Assembly: GCA_020635535.1 (NCBI GenBank)
Contig: JACJZP010000020.1
Location: forward strand, 1 to 54,262
DNA length: 54,262 nt
From: Flavobacteriales bacterium
GTDB lineage: Bacteria > Bacteroidota > Bacteroidia > UBA10329
Direction of reading: 5' to 3'
The translations under genes were made by a program, and so were the position numbers. Under the pieces are notes generated by a model that was not told where the DNA came from, did no database searches, and saw only the letters and a list, made by a program, of their open reading frames with translations. This document shows positions 30,932 to 40,044 of this stretch, in pieces. Numbering within the stretch: position 1 is the first letter of the stretch; each line of letters begins with the position of its first letter.

Positions 30932-31376
30932 TTTCTTTGAACTCATCAATAGCATTCGGTATGTGGCGGGCCACTTCAAAGAATGCATCCAGCTTCTGCT
31001 GGTCGAGTTGATTGATGATGGCCTTTTCCAAACGGAACACGGCCCTAAGGGCAATTTCACGCTTTTCCTTACCCATTTCCGTAAGGCAAACGTACGCCAT
31101 ACGCTTATCTGCTGAGTCCTTCTTTCTGTATACAAAACCCTTCTCCTCCATCGATTTCAGTAATCTGCTTAAACTGTTGGGCTCCATTCCCATGCGTGGT
31201 GCAATGTGTGTAACGGGCGTACCTTCTTCTTCATTAAGGGCAAGCAGTACAAAGGCCATGCTCACCGTGGTGTCATGTTCGGCTGCCATTTCGTTATAAA
31301 GCTTAGATATCTGAAACCAACCCTTGCGCAGGTTGTAAGTGACCATCTGGTCGGCAATCCGTAGAAATTCATCCAT
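30906..31376 (-). CDS. MarR-family transcriptional regulator
   Basis: A 156-aa winged-helix regulator. The N-terminal helices (MDEFLRIADQMVTYNLRKGW) form the dimer interface; the wHTH spans about residues 55-105 with VTHIAPRMGMEPNSLSRLLKSMEEKGFVYRKKD and a charged wing (SADKRMAYVCLTEMG). MarR proteins repress efflux or aromatic/oxidative stress genes and release on ligand binding. It is divergent from the 31503 gene (126-base gap), which may be its target, and convergent with the SGNH gene, sharing a terminator that overlaps its last codons. The ligand is unknown. Confidence 0.92.
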   Translation of the reverse strand: MDEFLRIADQMVTYNLRKGWFQISKLYNEMAAEHDTTVSMAFVLLALNEEEGTPVTHIAPRMGMEPNSLSRLLKSMEEKGFVYRKKDSADKRMAYVCLTEMGKEKREIALRAVFRLEKAIINQLDQQKLDAFFEVARHIPNAIDEFKEKMASYENP

Positions 31377-31502
31377 CGTCCAAAAATAGAATCGAAGAAC
31401 CTAAGATGGTAATCGTGTGAACAATAGAATTACTTTTTATCAAGCTTATTTCCTGAAAAGCTAAAACGTGCATTCTACCTACCTTGCACCAAAATTCTGA
31501 AC

Positions 31503-32006
31503 ATGAAGAAGATTCTTTCCTATCTCTCTATTCTGGGTGTGGCCGTTGTACTTTGGGGCTGTCCGTATAAATCAACGGTTCCGCTTTCTGCAGCCACCGA
31601 AAAAGTGAACAAGCAGGCATTGGGCAAATGGCTACCCAAGACCGAACTGGGCAAAGCCAGCCCTTCATATTACGTTATTGAAAAGCGCGATTCGCTGCAT
31701 TACGATATTGAGCATTTTCAATTCAACGACAACGACCAGGAATACACTCGCAAGCAATACATTGCTTGGACCACACGCATTGATAACCTCTTGTTCATGA
31801 ATGTTCAGGAACAGGCATCCAAGGAATTTTACCTTCACCGATTGGACATTATGGGCGATGACCTGATGATACTCTATCAGGTAACAGGAAATATCGATGA
31901 GAAGTTTGACAACTCGGACAAGATGCGCGAGTTCTTTCAGCAGTACATGAAGCTGAGCTTCTTCTACAACACAGACGAGGTTGAACTTATCAGAAAGAAG
32001 GACTAA
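31503..32006 (+). CDS. Small lipoprotein, unknown
   Basis: A 167-aa protein with lipoprotein signal MKKILSYLSILGVAVVLWGCP (lipobox VLWGC). The mature part reads as a mixed alpha/beta small domain: ALGKWLPKTELGKASPSYYVIEKRDSLHYDIEHF, then ITGNIDEKF-like strands and LKLSFFYNTDEVEL. Conserved aromatic and acidic residues suggest a ligand-binding or stress-linked outer membrane protein. It is divergent from MarR and convergently overlaps the next gene by 17 bases (31990-32006). I do not recognise the family. Confidence 0.65.
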   Translation: MKKILSYLSILGVAVVLWGCPYKSTVPLSAATEKVNKQALGKWLPKTELGKASPSYYVIEKRDSLHYDIEHFQFNDNDQEYTRKQYIAWTTRIDNLLFMNVQEQASKEFYLHRLDIMGDDLMILYQVTGNIDEKFDNSDKMREFFQQYMKLSFFYNTDEVELIRKKD

Positions 32007-33648
32007 CGGTTCTTTTTTCCTGTTTCAGAAGTTCTGATCTGGAGTTGAAATAACGAAGTAGAACAAGGCCGGTCTGGTTCCAGTCATGGTTTCTCAGTTC
32101 GGTTTCTGATCTGAAAATTGCCACAATTCGTCCTTGCAGGTCGTAAGCTCTTATCTGGTCAACTTTGAGTGTTGATAAGACAAGGTCTTGAATGCCTACA
32201 ACCAAAAGCTCATTTGAATAGGCTGTGCAGCCAGTTGAGGCTTCAATGGCAAGAACCGAATACGTGCCATTTGCCTGTGGTGTGTACTGATCGGTGAATT
32301 CATTCGGAATCTGCACCCCATCAAGATACCACTGATACATGGGGTATGCCCCGGAAGCCTGTAGCACGCCACCCACATTGGTCAATTCCACCATTGGCAA
32401 TGGATGAACAGTTATGGGGGCAACAGCGCTTGCACTTACCGCTTCCAGATGGTTGAATACCACAACCTCAGGTTCGTAATCACCAGCTTGCAACCAGACT
32501 ATCCGCACAGTGGATGAATCGGCATTTGCCCAAACAAGGTCTCCTTCATTTACTGTCCAGCAGGCACGGCCATCCTGAGGCATGTTCATTATACTTAACT
32601 CAACCGTATCGCCTACGCAGGCAGATACTTCGTAATCCAAAACAGGGGCATCGGCTCTGATATTCTCATAAAGAAAAGAGATGATGCTATCGGTAATAGG
32701 TGTCCAATATTCAGTTGGGCCACCCACCAACTGATTATTCACATTCACCCCCCAAATGTTATGTCCAACTCCCTGAAATGTGTTCAGTTCGGCATTTCCA
32801 CCCAGATTATTGACCCTTGCGGCCACGTTAAATGAGCCGTAGACCTCCGGCATCAGAAACAACGCAGTAAACGGGAAACCGTAATCATACGGCACAATGA
32901 GGTCGTCAGTGCCATGGAACAGGGTCATTGGCACCAGTTCGTTCTGCTGGATGTAGGAAGTATCCAATAGCGCACCCCAAAGGTTAATAATGCCCCGAAC
33001 CTCATTGGAGTGATTGAAGTTGTTGCCCGAACAGCTCAAACATCCAAGGTCGGGGTTTATACCGCCAAGACCCGACTGATAGGTTGCCGCTGGTCGTTCG
33101 TTCTCATCCAAATACACCGCATGCATGGCAGAGAATCCTCCTGCACTTACCCCGCCTACGAAAATGTAATTGGTGTCAATGCCGTAAGTATTCGAATACT
33201 CTTTGATGTAACGGATGGCAGCATGGTAATCCTGTGCCGCCCTATAGATGGCCCTTACGGCACTTGAAGGGTCGGCAATGTTCATGTTCATGCGGTAGTT
33301 GATGCTGGCGGTTACATAGCCTTTCTTGGCAAGGCTGTCGCAAGTAGCCCAAACATCCTCATCCTCTTTGGTTCCTACCAAGTAGCCGCCACCGTAGGCC
33401 AAGATCACTGCAGGACGCTTCGGGAGATCATCGCCAACAGGAAAGAAAACATCCATGGTCATCTCCTGATTCACAGTAACACTTTCAGCCACATAAACCG
33501 CTGTAAGCGCGGGAGAATTTCCATATATAACATCTTGACTTACAGATGATTGAAATATGTTACTCAAATATCTTTCTGAAGTGCAATTCTGTGAAAAAAC
33601 CTCGGTGAAAAGGAATGTAAAAACCACTATTACGGAAATGAATCTCAT
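31990..33648 (-). CDS. Secreted alpha/beta hydrolase with degenerate T9SS-like tail
   Basis: A 552-aa exported protein (signal MRFISVIVVFTFLFTEVFSQ). The alpha/beta hydrolase domain (about 55-320) resembles carboxylesterases and feruloyl esterases: oxyanion GGGY at 86-89, nucleophile elbow GVSAGG with S168, D248 or D249 in HGTDDLI, and H296 in GVGHNIW. An Ig/PKD-like region (about 340-415) and a second beta domain follow, then a tail (VDQIRAYDLQGRIVAIFRSETEL) that resembles a T9SS domain without its usual YPNP start. Its ATG overlaps the peroxiredoxin stop by ATGA. A surface esterase, probably exported. Confidence 0.88.
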   Translation of the reverse strand: MRFISVIVVFTFLFTEVFSQNCTSERYLSNIFQSSVSQDVIYGNSPALTAVYVAESVTVNQEMTMDVFFPVGDDLPKRPAVILAYGGGYLVGTKEDEDVWATCDSLAKKGYVTASINYRMNMNIADPSSAVRAIYRAAQDYHAAIRYIKEYSNTYGIDTNYIFVGGVSAGGFSAMHAVYLDENERPAATYQSGLGGINPDLGCLSCSGNNFNHSNEVRGIINLWGALLDTSYIQQNELVPMTLFHGTDDLIVPYDYGFPFTALFLMPEVYGSFNVAARVNNLGGNAELNTFQGVGHNIWGVNVNNQLVGGPTEYWTPITDSIISFLYENIRADAPVLDYEVSACVGDTVELSIMNMPQDGRACWTVNEGDLVWANADSSTVRIVWLQAGDYEPEVVVFNHLEAVSASAVAPITVHPLPMVELTNVGGVLQASGAYPMYQWYLDGVQIPNEFTDQYTPQANGTYSVLAIEASTGCTAYSNELLVVGIQDLVLSTLKVDQIRAYDLQGRIVAIFRSETELRNHDWNQTGLVLLRYFNSRSELLKQEKRTVSPSF

Positions 33649-34502
33649 GATCTCAATGCTGAAATGATATCCTCTGGCCTCGGGCGGATTCGGTAGTTGG
33701 GAGTCAGGTCTGCAAATACCACTTTACCATCTTCATCCAAAACAAAGGTGGTTGGTTTTGGAACATCGCTCTCGTACCCCAGTATTTCGAAACCTTTCGG
33801 AGTTCCAGCAACATGAAGAATTCCAAGCTGCTTTGCGGCTTCATTGTTCACATCAACCAGAAAATCGTATTCCATACCCACCTTCTTGGCATGCCTTCTA
33901 CTCTTCTCATGAGACTGAGGACTGACCAAGGCCACTTTCACACCCAATTCCTTGAACTCACTGTCAAATCTCTTTAATTCGTTTACTTGAGCTGTACATA
34001 TCGGACACCAATTGCCTCTGTAAAATATCACCAATCGCTTGGCTCCTTTCCAATCTTCAGAACTGAGCGCATTACCGTCATAATCTTGCAACTGTATCGC
34101 AGGAAGCTTCTTTCCAAGTTTTATTCTGTCTCCATCCCTGTCACCAAGTTCGGAATACCACGCTACATAAGCCAACCACCCGGCCAAAGCAATAAAGGCC
34201 AGTAAAGGAGCAGCAGACGCAACCTGATTCGCATAGCTTTCATAAACAGAATAGATGGTGGCTGCAAATATGCCTATAGAGAAACCAGTAAGTCCAGGCG
34301 AGGTTCTGGGAACATGGGCCAAGTACAACCAAGCAAAATAAAACGCCACCTGCCCGGCAGATGCCGTAACGGCCATCCAAATGGAACGAAGGCCTTGGTC
34401 AGTGATCAGCATGTACAACCCAATGGCCGTTACCAGCACACTGTAAGTTACCAGCGAACTCAGAAACCACGACTTCAGTTTGTTCTCTAATTCAGCGGTC
34501 AT
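33645..34502 (-). CDS. Membrane-anchored peroxiredoxin/thioredoxin-like protein
   Basis: A 285-aa protein with four transmembrane segments (about 12-34, 41-62, 70-90, 95-116) followed by an AhpC/TSA-type thioredoxin fold: KLGKKLPAIQLQDYDG, LVIFYRGNWCPICTAQ with a CxxC at C166/C169, and ALVSPQSHEKS. Such proteins reduce peroxides or exchange disulfides at the membrane; the topology suggests a cytoplasmic or periplasmic C-terminal domain. The ATG of the downstream esterase overlaps its stop (ATGA). Upstream is GDPD with a 15-base gap, so the three form an operon. Confidence 0.85.
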   Translation of the reverse strand: MTAELENKLKSWFLSSLVTYSVLVTAIGLYMLITDQGLRSIWMAVTASAGQVAFYFAWLYLAHVPRTSPGLTGFSIGIFAATIYSVYESYANQVASAAPLLAFIALAGWLAYVAWYSELGDRDGDRIKLGKKLPAIQLQDYDGNALSSEDWKGAKRLVIFYRGNWCPICTAQVNELKRFDSEFKELGVKVALVSPQSHEKSRRHAKKVGMEYDFLVDVNNEAAKQLGILHVAGTPKGFEILGYESDVPKPTTFVLDEDGKVVFADLTPNYRIRPRPEDIISALRS

Positions 34503-34517
34503 CTCTTCAAATGTAGA

Positions 34518-35315
34518 TCAATTTCGGCCTAAAAGCCGCTTCACGCGATCTGGATAATTGCTGATAATGCCATCAACTCCCAGATCTAACATGTGTTGAA
34601 TATCTTCTTCGCTATTTACGGTCCACACGTGAACCACCTTACCCAGATCATGTATCTTCTTAATGAGCTTTTCTTTTGCTGCGCCTTTACTGATACCGAA
34701 GCCCTCCACATAATCGTACTTGGACAATTTAACGGAGTGCAATTTGAAATCGAGCATTACACCGGCTGAATACGAAACAAACAACTTCTGAAGCCGAATT
34801 TCCGGATGGTTCTTGTGTATATGTCTCAGCACACTATCGTTGAAACTGTGTACCAATGCCCACTTTTCTGCCTTGTACTTTTTGATGAGTTTGACCACGT
34901 TTTCTTCAATTCCAGGATAGGTCTTGTTTCCAGCCTTTATCTCAATCACAAACTGGGTTTTCCCATCCATCAATTCAAAGACCTGTTCTAAGGTTGGAAT
35001 AGGCTCATTCGGAAATTCAGATTCAAACTTTCCGTAAGCCTTCATGTTTTTTACCTCTTCCCATGGCTTATTGCCCACTTGCCCATCAGCATTGGTTGTA
35101 CGATCCAGTGTTTTGTCATGCAAACAGACCACCACTCCATCTGAAGTCTGTTGTACATCTACCTCAATACGGTCCACGCCTATTTCGAGTGCCTTTTTCA
35201 CGGATGAAAGCGTATTCTCAGGTGCATATCCTGAGGCTCCGCGATGAGCAGTTACAAGAACATTCTGGGAAATAACCTTCGTTGATAGAATCATCAGAAG
35301 TAGAAGTAGACGCAT
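34518..35315 (-). CDS. Glycerophosphodiester phosphodiesterase
   Basis: A 265-aa exported GDPD-family TIM-barrel enzyme (signal MRLLLLLMILSTKVISQ) that hydrolyses glycerophosphodiesters to glycerol-3-phosphate and an alcohol. Active-site block: HRGASGYAPENT (H24, R25), DRIEVDVQ (E51, D53) and LHDKTLDRTT (H66, D67). The rest has the expected VIEIKAG and WTVNSEEDIQHMLDLGVDGIISNYPD. Complete and typical in length. First gene of the minus-strand operon with the peroxiredoxin and esterase. Confidence 0.94.
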   Translation of the reverse strand: MRLLLLLMILSTKVISQNVLVTAHRGASGYAPENTLSSVKKALEIGVDRIEVDVQQTSDGVVVCLHDKTLDRTTNADGQVGNKPWEEVKNMKAYGKFESEFPNEPIPTLEQVFELMDGKTQFVIEIKAGNKTYPGIEENVVKLIKKYKAEKWALVHSFNDSVLRHIHKNHPEIRLQKLFVSYSAGVMLDFKLHSVKLSKYDYVEGFGISKGAAKEKLIKKIHDLGKVVHVWTVNSEEDIQHMLDLGVDGIISNYPDRVKRLLGRN

Positions 35316-35381
35316 GCCACTAAGTTAGATCTTAAGCATTATCTGAGTAAACCTCACCAACACATAACAAAATTCAAAGTC

Positions 35382-35389
35382 TATTTTTG
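35382..35389 (+). promoter_or_regulatory. -7 box TATTTTTG of the 35399 gene
   Basis: Exact TAnnTTTG match nine bases before the ATG at 35399. Confidence 0.45.
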
Positions 35390-35398
35390 TGAAGCTAT

Positions 35399-36439
35399 AT
35401 GTTTCATGCTCCACTTAAATGTTCAACCACTCGGTTCTTGAAATTGAGGGTCAGAGAAAACTGTCAGATACAATTCTCACTTTGGCTAACGTCTTTTCTG
35501 GCAATTCTGATACTACTGCACACTGGTTGCACGCCCAAGCCAACTTCCAGGATGACATGGAAGGAAAAGAAACAACAGATATTGGATTCACTCAGCAGCT
35601 GTCGTACCACAGTAGATAGCCTGATCTGTTTGAACCGCTTTGCGCACAGAGACGTTTCGCATGGTGCTCCAAATCTTCAGTGTGACCTGATTGCTGACGC
35701 GAATCAGCGGTTCAATTGGAATGCTGAGACTTGGTATCACTACATCCTTAAAGACTCCATAACGGTTTTCTGTGCTGGGAATGCCAATTTCTATAGAAGC
35801 CTGATCCATGAATTCATGAACTACACCAACGTTCCTCACGGATATTCCATAGGTGTACCTGGAAAAAGCATTGGACATTACCTTATTCTTGTGCTGAACG
35901 TTACCACAACCCAGGCAAACATGTATCTGTTTGACCCTATGTTCAATTCGACTTACCGTTTGCGCGATGGAACTATGGCCGATCTACGACACATGATCTA
36001 CCTTATTCGTTCTGGTGCCCGAGACCTGTTTGAACTTCAGACTTTTGGTGATCAATCGGCTTATTTGCTCGACAGCAATGAAGATACCAGTCGATCAAAT
36101 GCGTTATACGACCTATCATTTCCGTATCAGCTTAAGGAAAGCAGAAACACTTCGTTTCCAATGAAACTACGGGCCCAAAGAACCTTGGATCATTACCTGC
36201 AAATGCACTTTGCAACAACCTATAAGGAAATTGCTTCCTTTTACGGAGGCGATACACTGTCTTTTTCAAATTCAGATGAGTTTAAGAACTGCATTCTCTA
36301 CAGAAAGGACATTTACGGGCCTTACAACCAGCAGATTGATGAGGAATTAAGGTTTTACGAAACTGCTCCGCTGCATCAACTGGATTCCATATTCCAACCT
36401 TTTGGGATGAGTGTGGCAGAGATGCGAGGCAGGACTTAA
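35399..36439 (+). CDS. Lipoprotein with transglutaminase-like Cys-His-Asp triad
   Basis: A 346-aa protein. A long, basic N-region precedes a hydrophobic stretch and lipobox ILLHTGC (C44). The next part has an alternating helix pattern, then the sequence FCAGNANFYRSLIHEF (C125), GKSIGHYLIL (H160) and NMYLFDPMFN (D179), the order and spacing of a papain-like/transglutaminase core. The remaining 160 residues are charged helices. Such proteins cleave or cross-link peptides or act on envelope components; no exact family comes to mind. A TATTTTTG box supports the start. The stop abuts the stop of the convergent gene exactly. Confidence 0.65.
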   Translation: MFHAPLKCSTTRFLKLRVRENCQIQFSLWLTSFLAILILLHTGCTPKPTSRMTWKEKKQQILDSLSSCRTTVDSLICLNRFAHRDVSHGAPNLQCDLIADANQRFNWNAETWYHYILKDSITVFCAGNANFYRSLIHEFMNYTNVPHGYSIGVPGKSIGHYLILVLNVTTTQANMYLFDPMFNSTYRLRDGTMADLRHMIYLIRSGARDLFELQTFGDQSAYLLDSNEDTSRSNALYDLSFPYQLKESRNTSFPMKLRAQRTLDHYLQMHFATTYKEIASFYGGDTLSFSNSDEFKNCILYRKDIYGPYNQQIDEELRFYETAPLHQLDSIFQPFGMSVAEMRGRT

Positions 36440-37090
36440 CTACCAACTTTCACAATCAAACTCATCCCAATTTATTGGAGAACCCTGAATGTTGGCATCG
36501 GGCCACTCATGAGACGCTCTGAAATCATCAACCCGTACGGAAACCAAACCATCTGTAGGTATGGTAGAACCCAGCACAAGCCGCACGCCCATATCCTGCA
36601 AACCCAAAGTATCGCTGTAACTCAACTCTACCCCGCCAAGATTTCCAGAACAAGTAATTACACCGTTTTCTCTTGAGATCTGCAAAGTCCCAATGGCGGA
36701 ATGAATCAAGCGGTCATCCCGATTCTCTGGCTCAGCCCCGTTCGCATAGCAATAGAATATGTTCCGTTGGACAGCAATTCCGCAGAGACTGCTTACAGAT
36801 TCAGCATTATCATAAACCTCCAATCTGAATTGAGGATGTGAAAGCGTATCTCCTTCCAACCCAAGGAGGTCAATGGAAACATCAAAATTGCCTTTAAGAA
36901 ACTCCTGTTTCAGTTCAATGGCATTTGGCGTGATGGGATTCCAGACCTGCAATTTCAAAGTGCCTGAATCAATTAGCGCGGTTGCTGAAAGCTGAGAGCG
37001 GTGAAAATCCCAGATCTGAGGGCATTGATTCTCGGTCTTATCGCAACCGAATAATACAAAACTCAAGGCCAGAAGTATAATTTGCTTCAC
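36440..37090 (-). CDS. Small lipoprotein, beta-rich, unknown
   Basis: A 216-aa protein starting at a GTG (37090), with lipoprotein signal MKQIILLALSFVLFGCDKTE (C16). The mature part is beta-strand rich (SGTLKLQVWNPITPNAIELKQ, FDVSIDLLGLEGDTLSHPQF, GVITCSGNLGGVELSYSDT), like a concanavalin-type or jelly-roll fold. Such folds bind carbohydrate, but no motif proves it. It is convergent with the 35399 gene with no intervening base and lies 47 bases downstream of the UspA gene on the same strand. Confidence 0.65.
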   Translation of the reverse strand: MKQIILLALSFVLFGCDKTENQCPQIWDFHRSQLSATALIDSGTLKLQVWNPITPNAIELKQEFLKGNFDVSIDLLGLEGDTLSHPQFRLEVYDNAESVSSLCGIAVQRNIFYCYANGAEPENRDDRLIHSAIGTLQISRENGVITCSGNLGGVELSYSDTLGLQDMGVRLVLGSTIPTDGLVSVRVDDFRASHEWPDANIQGSPINWDEFDCESW

Positions 37091-37137
37091 ATCCCGAAAT
37101 TACCCAACTGAAGCATTCCAAGAGCAGCCGAAAAAAT

Positions 37138-37953
37138 CTAATCCTGCATTCTCACACTTAGAATGGGAATGTCCTCGTGGTTCACTAACTCTTCGGTCCT
37201 GCTACCAACCAAAATATGCAGCAGTCCGTCTCGGCCGTGTGTTGCAATTGCGGTCAGGTCTGCGCCCATTTCTTTGGAGAATTCACTTATTCCGCGCTCA
37301 AGCGAGTAGCTGTTATGAACATTCATGCTGAAATCATGAAGCCCGGTATTCTCAGCCAGCTTCTTCATCTTAGCCTGGCTATCGTTAGTGGATTCGAAAT
37401 CAGCAATAGTGCAAACACGAAGCATGTGCAGCTTAGCATTATAGATCTCTGCAAAACGTTGAACTGCCAAAAATGCGGTTTCAACCTCTTCGTTGAAGTT
37501 AGAAGCGAACACGATATTCTTGAAATCCAAATTCTCTGGCACTTTCTTAACCGTGAGTACCGGGCAATTTGAACGTCTGAGTATCCTTTGAGCGTTGGAG
37601 CCAAAGATCAGCTCCTTTACGCCACTTGTGCCATGCGAACCCATCACAATAAGATCGATCTCATGCTTATTGGCCATTTTGGTGATGTTCTCATAAATAA
37701 GGTCGAATTGCAGCACCTCAACCACGTTCACATCCTTAAAGAATGGCTGAGCGATCATCTCCTCCATCCTTTTCCGCACCAGTTTCATTACAAACAGCTT
37801 CTTGGCGGTTTCTTCCTCATCTCCGTATTCCAGCAGGTTTACAACATGCAAGAGGTAAACACGCGCTTCGGTACGTTTGGCTATGTCTGCAGCAACTTCT
37901 GCGGCTGCATAAGCGGCCTCAGAAAAGTCAGTTGGTATAAGTATTCTTTTCAT
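37138..37953 (-). CDS. Universal stress protein, tandem UspA domains
   Basis: Start chosen at 37953 (MKRILIPTDFSEAAYAAAEVA), removing a 20-residue non-conserved extension. The 271-aa protein has a first UspA domain ending in GSHGTSG followed by GSNAQRIL, the nucleotide-binding signature, and a second ending ATHGRDG with GSRTEELV, so both domains retain the loop. Compare 1830-2657, where only the first domain does. Cytoplasmic stress protein. It is upstream of the 36440 lipoprotein on the same strand and faces the ABC exporter divergently. Confidence 0.93.
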   Translation of the reverse strand: MKRILIPTDFSEAAYAAAEVAADIAKRTEARVYLLHVVNLLEYGDEEETAKKLFVMKLVRKRMEEMIAQPFFKDVNVVEVLQFDLIYENITKMANKHEIDLIVMGSHGTSGVKELIFGSNAQRILRRSNCPVLTVKKVPENLDFKNIVFASNFNEEVETAFLAVQRFAEIYNAKLHMLRVCTIADFESTNDSQAKMKKLAENTGLHDFSMNVHNSYSLERGISEFSKEMGADLTAIATHGRDGLLHILVGSRTEELVNHEDIPILSVRMQD

Positions 37954-38112
37954 GATGGTGATTTGTGATGCAATATTTGAATTGAACCTAATAAAACTAT
38001 TGAGAAGACGCATCCTGAAAACTGACGAATGCCATGTTTCAACCTGGTCTTCAACTTCACAATTTTTAACGAAAGCAATGAGTTCTTAACTGTATACGCG
38101 AATAGTTACCTC

Positions 38113-38120
38113 TATTTTCG
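38113..38120 (+). promoter_or_regulatory. Candidate -7 box TATTTTCG of the exporter operon
   Basis: Near-match to TAnnTTTG ending six bases before the ATG at 38127. Confidence 0.4.
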
Positions 38121-38126
38121 CCTGCG

Positions 38127-38819
38127 ATGATACAACTGACAGGAATTCGGAAATCTTACCGTATTGGAACCAATACCTTGGACGTACTCAAGGGAATTGA
38201 TCTTACCATCAATGAAGGCGAGCTTGTATCCATTATGGGCTCTTCCGGAACTGGCAAATCCACGCTGCTCAACATTATTGGAATTCTGGATAGTTATGAT
38301 TCTGGAACCTACCATTTGAACAATACGCTCATTCAGAATCTGAGCGAAACAAAGGCGGCACAGTATCGCAATAAACTGCTCGGCTTCGTTTTTCAAAGCT
38401 TCAATTTGGTTGGTTTTAAGAACGCCATGGAAAACGTAGCGCTTCCACTCTACTATCAAGGTGTTGGCCGTAGGAAACGAAACAAGATCGCGCTCGAATA
38501 TCTGGAACGTGTCGGTCTGCTTGATTGGGCAGAACATCTGCCAAGCGAGATGAGTGGCGGACAAAAACAACGGGTTGCTATTGCCCGAGCATTGGTCACA
38601 AAACCTAAGGTGATCTTGGCTGACGAGCCCACTGGCGCATTGGATAGCGTAACATCTGCTGAAGTGATGCAGATGCTGAAAGAGGTACACGAATCAGGCA
38701 TGACCGTGGTTATTGTAACTCATGAGCATGACATTGCCGCCCAGACCAACAGGCAGATCATAATGAAGGATGGTCTGATTGAAAGTGACAGTTTCACCAC
38801 ACAGGCCAGTCATGTTTGA
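38127..38819 (+). CDS. ABC exporter ATPase, MacB/LolD type
   Basis: A 230-aa ATPase of the MacB/LolCDE/FtsE group. Walker A GSSGTGKST at 38-46, signature MSGGQKQRVAIARA, Walker B VILADEPTGALD and the switch His in VIVTHEHDIA are all present. It energises the two permeases encoded downstream, which overlap it by 8 bases. With the membrane-fusion gene at 41422 it makes a four-gene tripartite-type export system for peptides, lipoproteins or drugs. Confidence 0.95.
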   Translation: MIQLTGIRKSYRIGTNTLDVLKGIDLTINEGELVSIMGSSGTGKSTLLNIIGILDSYDSGTYHLNNTLIQNLSETKAAQYRNKLLGFVFQSFNLVGFKNAMENVALPLYYQGVGRRKRNKIALEYLERVGLLDWAEHLPSEMSGGQKQRVAIARALVTKPKVILADEPTGALDSVTSAEVMQMLKEVHESGMTVVIVTHEHDIAAQTNRQIIMKDGLIESDSFTTQASHV

Positions 38820-40044
38820 CGCAGACAAATGGCAGGAAATATTTGAAACCATCAGCAAGAACAAACTCAGAACGTTCTTGACGGGATTCAGTGTATTCTG
38901 GGGAATCTTCATGCTCATCATTCTACTCGGCTCTGGCAATGGGCTGCGCAATGGTTTTGAAGCGGATTTTAAGGAAGATGCCATTAACAGTATTTGGGTT
39001 TATCAAGGCCGAACAACCATTCCTTACAAGGGAATGCAACCAGGTCGCTACATAAAGTTCACCGATGATGACCACGAAGCCATTGCCCATGGCAGGGTAG
39101 CTGGATTGGAAAATGTTGCATCTCGACTGTGGTTACAAAACCAGGATTTTGTTTACGAAGACCGGAAAGGAAACTTTCAGGTTATTGCAACCAATCCGGG
39201 TCAATTCTATGCCGAGAACGCAACCATGGTAACAGGTCGTTTTCTGAATGCTACAGATGATGAAGAACGCAGAAAAGTGGTGGTAATTGGGATCCCCCTA
39301 CAGGAAGAGTTATTCCCGAAGGGAGATCATCTTGGCAAAATGGTCAAGATCGGTGGAATTGCCTTTAAGGTCATTGGCACCTTTAAAGATGGCGGAGGCA
39401 ACCGAGATAACAGGCGCGGCTATATTCCTATGACGGTCGGACAAATGGTATTTGACCGTGGCAGAAACGTACACGCCATAAGTTCAACCATTGGAGATGC
39501 AAGCCCTGAAGAGAGTCTGGTGATTGAGCAAAAAATACGAGACCGACTGGCGGCATTACACCAGTTTTCGCCTGAAGACAAACGAGCTGTTTGGATAAAT
39601 AATACCACCGACCAGTTCATGCAGGTATTGAATGTGCTGAATGCCATCAGTCTTTTTGTTTGGATCATTGGCATCGGGACCATCATTGCTGGTATTGTTG
39701 GAATCGGAAACATTATGATGATAGTGGTAAAGGAAAGAACGCGAGAGATCGGCATCCGTAAGGCACTGGGTGCAACGCCTTTCTCTGTGGTTTCTCTTAT
39801 TATCACGGAAGCCATTTTCATAACCAGCATTGCCGGTTACATGGGTTTGGTGGCGGGTGTTTTTGTACTGGAAGCAGCTAGCAACGCCATTGAAGATCCA
39901 GGCATCTTTCAAAATCCAGAAGTCGACCTTGCCACAGCCAGTATTGCCACATTGGTCCTTATACTGGCCGGAACATTGGCAGGGCTCTTCCCTGCCATCA
40001 AGGCCGCATCCATTAACCCCATTGAAGCATTACGAGACGAATGA
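38812..40044 (+). CDS. MacB-type ABC exporter permease 1
   Basis: Start chosen at 38812 (MFDADKWQEIFETISKNKLRTFLTG); an ATG 11 codons upstream overlaps the ATPase more deeply. The 410-aa protein has one N-terminal transmembrane helix (LTGFSVFWGIFMLIILLGSGNG), a periplasmic MacB-type domain (about 45-270), and three C-terminal helices with the FtsX-like segment VKERTREIGIRKALGA. Mechanotransmission-type MacB permease. Overlaps the ATPase stop by 8 bases and the next permease by ATGA. Confidence 0.93.
   Translation: MFDADKWQEIFETISKNKLRTFLTGFSVFWGIFMLIILLGSGNGLRNGFEADFKEDAINSIWVYQGRTTIPYKGMQPGRYIKFTDDDHEAIAHGRVAGLENVASRLWLQNQDFVYEDRKGNFQVIATNPGQFYAENATMVTGRFLNATDDEERRKVVVIGIPLQEELFPKGDHLGKMVKIGGIAFKVIGTFKDGGGNRDNRRGYIPMTVGQMVFDRGRNVHAISSTIGDASPEESLVIEQKIRDRLAALHQFSPEDKRAVWINNTTDQFMQVLNVLNAISLFVWIIGIGTIIAGIVGIGNIMMIVVKERTREIGIRKALGATPFSVVSLIITEAIFITSIAGYMGLVAGVFVLEAASNAIEDPGIFQNPEVDLATASIATLVLILAGTLAGLFPAIKAASINPIEALRDE

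Noticed and set aside
38112..38690. 192-codon minus-strand ORF
   Set aside because: Antisense to the ABC ATPase with all its motifs.
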